Below are positions 49,747 through 55,718 of a stretch of 55,718 nucleotides of DNA, piece by piece. Made by a program: the position numbers and the translations under genes. Origin of the DNA: a virus. Position 1 is the stretch's first letter. Each line of letters opens with the position of its first letter. The notes beneath the pieces were generated by a model, which saw only the letters and a program-made list of their open reading frames with translations, was not told where the DNA came from and did not search any database. Where the stretch lies: positions 1-55,718 of IMG/VR virus record IMGVR_UViG_3300009495_000018, one strand, 5' to 3'.

Positions 49747-50761
49747 TTGTATACTCCTTTACTGTAACACACTCTGTTAAATTTCTCGACTTCATATAGA
49801 ACAATACATTGCGCTCTGCACAGCTCATTAAGTATTCGCAACTTTCACATTCTTTAGTAGATGCTGCATATGATAAATTTTCAGCTAAAAAGTTTTTAGT
49901 ATTAAGATTGTCTACTTTAAATTCTTGTGTACGCTGCAATATTCCGTCAAACACAAATGGATTCATATACAAGCTGCCGTTGTAAAAACTATAATTGGTA
50001 CATCCGTGACTATTAAAGTTTGCATCAAACATCGTGTATAACTGTTTGTATTCGGGTCTTATATCTTGTTTACGTAGCTCGTCTAAAAACATCGGAAGTA
50101 ATTTACTAACTTTACCTCGACTATTTCTGTCTGTTAAGAAACCTGGCAATATAACTACTGGAGCATTGAAGTCTTCTTTAATCATATCACATAAATCATT
50201 ATAGCTCACACGATCAAATATACCCGGGTAATAGTTTACTCTAAACTGTACACTACCTTGTTTAAAAAGTTCTAGTTTGCGACACATGTCTTCAATATCG
50301 CCTTGTAAATATCTAGTAATATCAAGTACTATTTTAAAATCTATATCAGGCGTACGATCCAATCCTTCGTAAAGACTCCAAATCTTAGTGTGTTTGGCAA
50401 GTACAGTGTCGTAGTCCTGTAGTAGTGTTGAGTTAAAACTTAGTGCTGCAATACTGTATAAACGTTTCATACTAGGATGGTCCATTAAGTCCCAAAAGTT
50501 TTCTGCATCAAATATATCAGTAGGACCTATTACAACATCATCAGGTGTATATGCACTAGATTCCAATATATCGCATAGTGTTGTAAGATGATCAGCATTA
50601 GTAAGATTTTTTCTAGGAATGAAACACCCTGGACACTTTTGACTGCATCCATGTAATATATCAGCATGAACTTCTGTCCTAAGAAAGTTATTATCCTTAG
50701 GGCTTATGCCTTCTATATAATTGTTAAATCCTGTAGGAGTTGAGTTTAGGTTAACGAGCAT
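49733..50761 (-). CDS. Radical SAM protein of the CFVxRR/GPTD group (second paralogue)
   Basis: A 342-residue paralogue. Cluster motif GCSQKCPGCFIPRK (Cys39, Cys43, Cys46); VVIGPTDIFDAEN (GPTD 79-82); block YMNPFVFDGILQRTQEFKV; C-terminal CESCEYLMSC plus Cys331 (Cys305, 308, 314, 331). The shortest of the five. It overlaps the first paralogue by 11 bases. The methionine start lies inside the end of the upstream gene, so translation is probably coupled. Confidence 0.88.
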   Translation of the reverse strand: MLVNLNSTPTGFNNYIEGISPKDNNFLRTEVHADILHGCSQKCPGCFIPRKNLTNADHLTTLCDILESSAYTPDDVVIGPTDIFDAENFWDLMDHPSMKRLYSIAALSFNSTLLQDYDTVLAKHTKIWSLYEGLDRTPDIDFKIVLDITRYLQGDIEDMCRKLELFKQGSVQFRVNYYPGIFDRVSYNDLCDMIKEDFNAPVVILPGFLTDRNSRGKVSKLLPMFLDELRKQDIRPEYKQLYTMFDANFNSHGCTNYSFYNGSLYMNPFVFDGILQRTQEFKVDNLNTKNFLAENLSYAASTKECESCEYLMSCAERNVLFYMKSRNLTECVTVKEYTNAGH

Positions 50762-51932
50762 TGACGATTTTTAAAGCATCGTCGTTCCACTGTTCGTTAC
50801 TAGTAACAAACGGATTATACAGTTCTAATACTTCTAGCGGCATTAAACATTCGTGCATGTTCATTGCATCTTGTGCTTGGAATATTAGTCTGTTTGCACA
50901 TGCTACTGCATATTTGCAATCTGCACAATCCTTAACTTTAGACGACTTAGCTAACCCTTGTGCTATTAAGTGATCCCTCTTGACTAGAATTTCTTCAAAA
51001 CTTAGTCCTGTTACTTCTAAATCCCTATGCTGTGTAAAGAATGCTTGTTCGTGTAACATTACATTTAAAAATACACGTGGCGTCTCTAATCCAGGAACAA
51101 CAGTTAACCCTATGAAGTTCATGGAGTTACAATATAAGTTAGCCATACTCATTGTAACGTCTTTAAAATTGTCTTGATCTACTACTTCTTTTAGGAAGTT
51201 ATTCCATGCTACTAAGTTCTTACGCTGGTGCAATACACTCGGTGCTCTAGAGAACGCTGGGTTCATTTCTAGAATAGTTTCATATTCATCAAGAATCTTA
51301 TATAGCAGTTTATTATAGTTTTCTTTAGTTAGATGTTTTTGCATAACATTACTTGCTTGTAATGTCCAACTCCAGTCAATTTTCTTGGGAGTTTCGGATT
51401 TAAAGAATTCTAATTTTGATTTAATATCTTTAAAGTATTCTTCGTCATTTAGTATACGATCAACATCGCCAACTGGCATAATAAACTCAATGATCATTTC
51501 GTCTCTATACTTAGAAGGATCATCAAGTATTGCAAATACTTCTCGCAACCTTTCCATGCTCACGCCGTCTATCTTACTAGGTGTAGCAATACGTGCATTA
51601 GTGTGTTCGCGCATTATATCTTGTATAATAGTATTATTAAGAATGCTATCAGTATTTGACGCAGAGAATAAATCTGTCGGACCTACAACAAACTCACGTA
51701 AGTTTAAACCTGTACGCTTTACACCATCTGCAAGTTCTTTTGCAGTTGTTAGCATTTGATTCATTGTAGTAACGTCTTGATTCTTGTTAACAAAACATCC
51801 TAAACAACCATATTCGCAGCCAGTAAGGCCTTCAAAGTTAATTAATACGTCAAACTTCTGGGCGTGTGAAGGAGGTAGACTTTCTGGCCCACTATACTTC
51901 ATCTGTTTACAATATGATTGTTGCATTGTCAT
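50751..51932 (-). CDS. Radical SAM protein of the CFVxRR/GPTD group (first paralogue)
   Basis: A 393-residue paralogue. Cluster motif GCEYGCLGCFVNKN (Cys39, Cys43, Cys46); FVVGPTDLFSASN (GPTD 84-87); C-terminal CADCKYAVAC plus Cys362 (Cys336, 339, 345, 362). The PF.YE block is changed (FLNVMLHEQAFFTQHRDLEV). It is the most divergent of the five and the first transcribed, starting at the stop of the unknown 235-residue gene. Confidence 0.87.
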   Translation of the reverse strand: MTMQQSYCKQMKYSGPESLPPSHAQKFDVLINFEGLTGCEYGCLGCFVNKNQDVTTMNQMLTTAKELADGVKRTGLNLREFVVGPTDLFSASNTDSILNNTIIQDIMREHTNARIATPSKIDGVSMERLREVFAILDDPSKYRDEMIIEFIMPVGDVDRILNDEEYFKDIKSKLEFFKSETPKKIDWSWTLQASNVMQKHLTKENYNKLLYKILDEYETILEMNPAFSRAPSVLHQRKNLVAWNNFLKEVVDQDNFKDVTMSMANLYCNSMNFIGLTVVPGLETPRVFLNVMLHEQAFFTQHRDLEVTGLSFEEILVKRDHLIAQGLAKSSKVKDCADCKYAVACANRLIFQAQDAMNMHECLMPLEVLELYNPFVTSNEQWNDDALKIVNAR

Positions 51933-52639
51933 TATGCTGATTCCTCGTCAAATAATTCTAACATACTAGTTGCAACACCATATTTTAGTAATGTATTATA
52001 TAGGTCTGCTCCTTGATACTTACTAACATCATTAAACACTCTAACATTTAATTTATTAGTAGGCCACGGACCAAATTTATTACCTAACAAATACAACAAG
52101 TCCAACGAGTATGTTGCAATATATACAATATTTAGTCCAATTTGAGTTTCTTCATCTGCACGTTCAATCTCTTCTGGTATAAATTCTTTGTACTTGTCGG
52201 CATATTTGCCAGCTTGATCTAAACAAAACAGTGTAACATGTTTTAGTTTATCTAACAAGTCGTCAAATAATTCGCCATTCTTTTCTAAATATGAATCAAT
52301 GTCAGCATCAGACATTATAGTATTTAATGCTTGGTCAACTTGATTATATTCCTGTCCTAGTTTACGTTTAGCAATTAACGTAATGTATCTAGAAAGTAAC
52401 GGACAATCAACCATAAAATTAGAAATTATATATTCATTTATTAATTCATCGTCAATGCCTTCAAACTGTACTTTAAAGTTAGTGTTAGCAATATATACGA
52501 GTATATGTTTTACTGACAGTACTTCCTTACTTTTAAAATAATCAACCTTGAGAACGTAATCTTCCGAGCTTGTTTTTATTTTATATATTTCTGCTAAATC
52601 TGTTGGACTTAGTGGCAGTGTGTAATTTTCTTGTGTCAT
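51932..52639 (-). CDS. Unknown protein in the radical SAM operon
   Basis: A 235-residue acidic, helical protein (YTLPLSPTDLAEIYKIKTSSEDYVLKVDYFKSKEVLSVKHILVYI...). No Cys motif, signal peptide or membrane helix is visible; Phe/Tyr/Leu-rich helices suggest a compact soluble fold. It lies two bases after the 353-residue gene and touches the first radical SAM gene. It could be a scaffold or leader-binding protein, but nothing in the sequence shows this. Confidence 0.65.
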   Translation of the reverse strand: MTQENYTLPLSPTDLAEIYKIKTSSEDYVLKVDYFKSKEVLSVKHILVYIANTNFKVQFEGIDDELINEYIISNFMVDCPLLSRYITLIAKRKLGQEYNQVDQALNTIMSDADIDSYLEKNGELFDDLLDKLKHVTLFCLDQAGKYADKYKEFIPEEIERADEETQIGLNIVYIATYSLDLLYLLGNKFGPWPTNKLNVRVFNDVSKYQGADLYNTLLKYGVATSMLELFDEESA

Positions 52640-52641
52640 TT

Positions 52642-53703
52642 TTACTCCGGTACAAGTGGTAATATTTTAAACAGCAAATAAGGAATACGACTTTTACGTT
52701 TATAGAAAAACTCTACCTCGCTCCATGCACTTCTTAGTGCTTCGTTATTTGCAAAATTAAATCCGCCCTCTGCAATTTGTATGACAATTGGAATAGTTCT
52801 AGCAAACTCTTTATATACTTCTTCGTATTCCCATTCGTCATGCCCGTCAATTAATGTCATTAATTCTTTATTAGAACCTACATCGTTCCAAAAGTCACGT
52901 AATCTGTATAGTGCTTGCATGCGATTCGTATTTTGAAATACATCTTTCACAAACTCAGCTCTATTCCATTCTGTATTTCCGTTATTATTAAACCAATCAA
53001 TAATATTGTTAATAACACTTACATAACCAATTTTAGATTGTAACATACTAATAACTTCATGAATCATTTTATCACTATGTACTGTAAACTTTTCTCTTAA
53101 AAATGCAGTTGTTGTTACATTAATTTCTGCATAGGTTTCATTTTCATTGTACTTGTCATTAATAAAGAAAAGAATATCGTAACCCCAGTGCTTACTGGTT
53201 GCATTAGGAATATCATAGAATACGTTTTCTGCAAATACTTCCTCTACTGCTGCATTGATATCGCCTTCATTGTAATCGCCCATTGTCGAGTATGTTACAT
53301 CTCTAGTAGTTGCTAATACAATAAATTCCTTAACAACTTGTTTAACATCTTTGTTAGTTGTTGTTTTTAATAGCGAAGCTGTATACTTTGCATACATCTT
53401 CAAAAACTCATGCGCTGATTCAAATAATAAAAATTCCTTAGTATTGTTATTGAGATATTCCCAAGAATCAATATCGCTATAATTAGCAAATGTTATCATA
53501 TCTTCAGCGTTTGCTAATGGATAATCATTACTTAACGACGATGCATAACTTTCTTGCACTGCACTATGTCCATCTGGCATTATTATGCTAATACGTCTTG
53601 ATTGAACTCCGCTCCACGGACTTTCTGATAATGCCGAAAGCATTGCAGTAGATCGTCCTAAGTATTTTTTATTACTGATATAGTAAAAACTTTCGCCTAT
53701 CAT
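52642..53703 (-). CDS. Unknown protein next to the putative precursors
   Basis: A 353-residue protein beginning MIGESFYYISNKKYLGRSTAMLSALSESPWSG. Its first 55 residues are Ser/Tyr-rich; the rest is helical with Trp/Asp-rich blocks (WEYLNNNTKEFLLFESAHEFLKMYAKY). No known domain is recognised. It starts directly at the stop of the second Cys-tail protein (no gap), whose last codons contain GGGAGAAG as a Shine-Dalgarno sequence. Tight coupling suggests a role with those proteins. Confidence 0.65.
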   Translation of the reverse strand: MIGESFYYISNKKYLGRSTAMLSALSESPWSGVQSRRISIIMPDGHSAVQESYASSLSNDYPLANAEDMITFANYSDIDSWEYLNNNTKEFLLFESAHEFLKMYAKYTASLLKTTTNKDVKQVVKEFIVLATTRDVTYSTMGDYNEGDINAAVEEVFAENVFYDIPNATSKHWGYDILFFINDKYNENETYAEINVTTTAFLREKFTVHSDKMIHEVISMLQSKIGYVSVINNIIDWFNNNGNTEWNRAEFVKDVFQNTNRMQALYRLRDFWNDVGSNKELMTLIDGHDEWEYEEVYKEFARTIPIVIQIAEGGFNFANNEALRSAWSEVEFFYKRKSRIPYLLFKILPLVPE

Positions 53704-54087
53704 TTATCTTCTCCCTCTGCTGCCGTGGCAGCTATAATGGCAACTTGAATGGCATATTCTAAAGTCGAAATACGAATTTGTAATTCTTCCTTCTATGCCA
53801 TTTACTGTTCTGCTGATTGCATTTGAAGCAAATGTTTGTATATCACCTGCTCTTATTAATAAATTGTCACCTACACCATTTGGAATATCTGTATTAGCAA
53901 AGGCACCTTGCCCGGCATTTACGTATTCATAACGTCTATTACCATATGCAGTTCCTTGGCCACTACCATTATATCGCGCATAATATACTGTAGCTGCTAC
54001 GTTAATAGTTTTATCAAATGTGCGTATTCTTGTATATGCATTACCATAGTACCGAGCTTCTAATTGTGCATGACTTAATCCTGCCAT
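53704..54087 (-). CDS. Cys/His-tail protein 2, putative radical SAM substrate
   Basis: A 127-residue protein. The body is beta-like and Gly/Tyr/Asn-rich (RIRTFDKTINVAATVYYARYNGSGQGTAYGNRRYEYVNAGQ), then a helix (LLIRAGDIQTFASNAISRTVNGIEGRI). The last 16 residues are CHSSCHYSCHGSRGRR with Cys112, Cys116 and Cys120, i.e. three CHxS units and a basic tail. These are its only cysteines. It is homologous to the protein encoded just upstream, sharing FDKTIN, GTAYGNRRYEYVNA and the tail. It could be a RiPP-like precursor or a metal-binding virion tip protein. Its start shares one base with the previous stop (TAATG). Confidence 0.8.
   Translation of the reverse strand: MAGLSHAQLEARYYGNAYTRIRTFDKTINVAATVYYARYNGSGQGTAYGNRRYEYVNAGQGAFANTDIPNGVGDNLLIRAGDIQTFASNAISRTVNGIEGRITNSYFDFRICHSSCHYSCHGSRGRR
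53915..53955 (-). repeat. 41-bp identical repeat shared by the two Cys/His-tail genes (copy 1)
   Basis: This 41-base stretch is identical to 54286-54326 and encodes GTAYGNRRYEYVNA in both genes. The identity at DNA level indicates recent duplication or gene conversion, or strong constraint, within otherwise diverged sequences. Confidence 0.85.
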
Positions 54088-54461
54088 TATCTTCTCCCTC
54101 TTGATCCGTGGCAGCTATAATGACAACTTGCGTGACATATTCTCCAATCAAAGTAACTATTGCTAATACGACCTTCAATTAAATCGCAAGTTCGTTGTAT
54201 TGCATCAAGTGCTTGATCAATTAATTGGGTTGCATCTACTTGTGTAGTATTTGGATAAACATTTCCGTTGTAATCACTGTTAGGTGCATTTACGTATTCA
54301 TAACGTCTATTACCATATGCAGTTCCAGCACGGCCACCGTCCACGTTTCCTGTAACATACACTGTAGCAGCAAAGTTAATAGTTTTGTCAAATCCTCGTA
54401 ACTGAGCCCCGGCATTTCCGGTAAAGTAATCTCTTGCCGAGGCTCTTGTCATGTTTCCCAT
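54087..54461 (-). CDS. Cys/His-tail protein 1, putative radical SAM substrate
   Basis: A 124-residue protein homologous to the next gene. Body: QLRGFDKTINFAATVYVTGNVDGGRAGTAYGNRRYEYVNAP, then helix TQLIDQALDAIQRTCDLIEGRI. The tail CHASCHYSCHGSRGRR has Cys109, Cys113 and Cys117. One extra Cys lies at about 91 (RTCDLIEG). Conservation of the body together with the tail suggests a folded structural module rather than a free leader peptide. It lies three bases after the fibre gene stop and before two unknown genes and six radical SAM genes on the same strand. Confidence 0.8.
   Translation of the reverse strand: MGNMTRASARDYFTGNAGAQLRGFDKTINFAATVYVTGNVDGGRAGTAYGNRRYEYVNAPNSDYNGNVYPNTTQVDATQLIDQALDAIQRTCDLIEGRISNSYFDWRICHASCHYSCHGSRGRR
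54286..54326 (-). repeat. 41-bp identical repeat shared by the two Cys/His-tail genes (copy 2)
   Basis: Identical to 53915-53955; encodes the same GTAYGNRRYEYVNA segment. Confidence 0.85.
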
Positions 54462-54464
54462 AAA

Positions 54465-55718
54465 TTATACCTTCACTTCAACTACATCTGTACCATCTTC
54501 TAATGCAGTACCAATTAATAAAGTGTATTCTGCTATAGTACTTAGTTCGTCTACAGCACGACCTTTACCGTCTTGATCTGCAATGATATACTGGCCTTTC
54601 TTAGCTGAACCATTAATCATAACTGGTACACGACCTTTAAGTGCAACGAACGGCCACATCGGATCATCTCTGTTATCGTCTGTTTGGTTCATCATCAAGC
54701 CCGGCTGTGTTGAAACAACGCCTGCTAGTTTCATGCCTGGTTTGAACAATGTAACTTCAGCATCGCCACCAATAGCAAGTACAGTACCGTGTGCGTAAAC
54801 TTCGTCAGCTAAGTATTTCTCTGCCAAGTCAGCCCAGTTAGCACTTGCAGCAGTACCTTGGTAAACACCACTGTTATCAACGTATGAAACATCTGTTCCA
54901 TCACGTCTAAACTGTACAACACGATCGGAGTTAGCACCTGATGCAATGTAGAATCTGTTAGCGTGATATTCAATCTTACCAACGTCATTACCTGGGTTGC
55001 CTGTCCAGCTTTCGTTACCGTTTTCGTAGAATCTCCAACCAGGTGAAACACCGTCGTTGTTGTAGCTACGTAGTGCCCAGTTGCCATCTTCGTTTAGGAA
55101 GCCTTGTGATGCATCATCTGCATATAATCTACCATAGATAGTGTTTGCACTGTTAGCAAGAGAAACTTCACAACTTCCGCTGTTAGCTGAACGCATGTGG
55201 ATTCTGTTAGTTGCTTGTGGATAAATGTGCCATCCAGCATAGTTGCCACCTTCCCAGTAAATACCTGAATTGCTTTCAATGCGTACCCAGTTATCAACAT
55301 ATAGCTCGCCTGCAATGTTTGCACCATTGGAACGTGTTTGAACTTTCCAACTACCATTATGCATCATTTCAGTTTGTGCGTTGTGTACACCGTAGAACAA
55401 CCATTCGTTATCTACATCGTTGAAGATACCAGTTGCAGTGCCACCGTCATGCATGAATACTGCACGACCGTCAATGCTAAAGCCTTCCCAGTTACCAAAT
55501 CCACTACCGCTAATCTGAATCGAACCGTAGTTACCTGTTGGTTCTCTTAGGTAACGTGTAGTTTGATTACCTACTGAGATGAACTGCTTAACTGTTAAAC
55601 GACCATCTGTTGTAAGTGCCATAGCACCATCAGCAACACCATCACTTTCATGACGCCATTTAAAGCCACGATCACTATCGTTATTCATTGTGAATGTCAT
55701 AGCATAGTCGTTTAGCCA
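54465..55718 (-). CDS. Tail fibre protein, C-terminal part (5' end outside window)
   Basis: The frame is open from the right edge: the codons before the Met at 55700 read WLNDYA, so the gene starts outside and at least 417 residues are visible. The sequence (DYAMTFTMNNDSDRGFKWRHES..GAMALTTDGRLTV) resembles marine T4-like fibre proteins. The C-terminal 130 residues, ADLAEKYLADEVYAHGTVLAIGGDAEVTLFKPGMKLAGVVST and ALKGRVPVMINGSAKKGQYIIAD, look like the terminal domain common to such fibres and related to peptidase G2-type autoprocessing domains; cleavage is not shown. It is followed three bases later by the Cys/His-tail gene. Confidence 0.85.
   Translation of the reverse strand, partial: WLNDYAMTFTMNNDSDRGFKWRHESDGVADGAMALTTDGRLTVKQFISVGNQTTRYLREPTGNYGSIQISGSGFGNWEGFSIDGRAVFMHDGGTATGIFNDVDNEWLFYGVHNAQTEMMHNGSWKVQTRSNGANIAGELYVDNWVRIESNSGIYWEGGNYAGWHIYPQATNRIHMRSANSGSCEVSLANSANTIYGRLYADDASQGFLNEDGNWALRSYNNDGVSPGWRFYENGNESWTGNPGNDVGKIEYHANRFYIASGANSDRVVQFRRDGTDVSYVDNSGVYQGTAASANWADLAEKYLADEVYAHGTVLAIGGDAEVTLFKPGMKLAGVVSTQPGLMMNQTDDNRDDPMWPFVALKGRVPVMINGSAKKGQYIIADQDGKGRAVDELSTIAEYTLLIGTALEDGTDVVEVKV

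Noticed and set aside
54465-55718. Complete fibre gene starting at the ATG at 55700
   Set aside because: The frame remains open to the window edge and the family normally has a long N-terminal part, so this Met is internal.
1-55718. tRNA genes, integrase, attachment sites or insertion sequences
   Set aside because: Intergenic gaps are too short for most of these and no cloverleaf-like sequence, integrase or transposase motif was seen.
1-55718. Cyanophage assignment
   Set aside because: Several proteins resemble cyanophage ones, but no photosynthesis or related auxiliary gene is present, so the host group is left open.

Overview
This window looks like a structural, recombination and accessory part of a T4-like marine myovirus genome (AT-rich, tightly packed, no tRNA or rRNA gene seen). 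The T4-type set is UvsW, UvsY, UvsX, gp32, gp17, gp16, gp4, gp19, gp18, gp13, gp14 and gp15. Several conserved proteins of unknown function resemble ones I remember from cyanophage and pelagiphage genomes, but there is no photosynthesis gene. Kdo synthesis genes point to a Gram-negative host. The host itself cannot be named from the sequence.

Layout. (1) 90-461 (+) is a small conserved phage gene. (2) 9125-458 (-) is one compact operon behind a consensus sigma70 promoter at 9153-9181. It carries a large unknown protein, UvsW, a methyltransferase, a cupin, a DUF805 membrane protein, KdsA, KdsB, a possible clamp-loader subunit, a zinc-finger protein and a 188-residue remnant of a Pol III alpha palm domain. 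(3) 14680-9161 is a glycan island: a nucleotidyltransferase-cupin fusion, two GT-A glycosyltransferases, three related GT-B proteins resembling capsule (KpsC/KpsS) Kdo transferases, and an FkbM methyltransferase. (4) 17838-14728 (-) is the recombination operon gp32, uvsX, small acidic protein, uvsY and a zinc-ribbon membrane protein, behind a second consensus sigma70 promoter. (5) 37599-17994 (-) holds late morphogenesis genes: LysM protein, gp17, gp16, gp4, tail tube proteins, an enlarged gp18 sheath, gp13 and two large fibre-like proteins, interrupted by an HNH gene (+) and a dNMP-kinase-like gene behind its own sigma70 promoter. (6) 37674-40471 (+) is gp14-gp15.

(7) 40488-54461 is the most unusual part. 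Two convergent gene sets encode nine radical SAM proteins: three on the plus strand (with a NUDIX hydrolase, a 2OG-Fe(II) oxygenase-like protein and a JmjC-like cupin) and six in tandem on the minus strand. Five of the six are paralogues sharing a CxxxCxGCFv motif, a GPTD motif where GGEP is expected, and a C-terminal four-Cys motif. The minus-strand operon starts with a truncated tail fibre gene and two homologous proteins of about 125 residues, both ending in CHxSCHYSCHGSRGRR. I infer that these tails are substrates of the radical SAM enzymes, which would be a virus-encoded RiPP-like protein maturation system, possibly acting on virion or fibre-tip proteins.

Regulation. Two promoter classes are visible. 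Three sigma70 promoters (TTGACA and TATAAT, 16-17 bp apart) precede replication/recombination-type genes. T4-late-type (A/G/C)TAAATA boxes precede morphogenesis and glycosyltransferase genes. Several late boxes lie only 4-8 bp before the ATG, which suggests leaderless late mRNAs. Three rho-independent terminators were found on the minus strand. No gene-free stretch exceeds 300 bp; the longest (17839-17993) is the gp32 promoter region.
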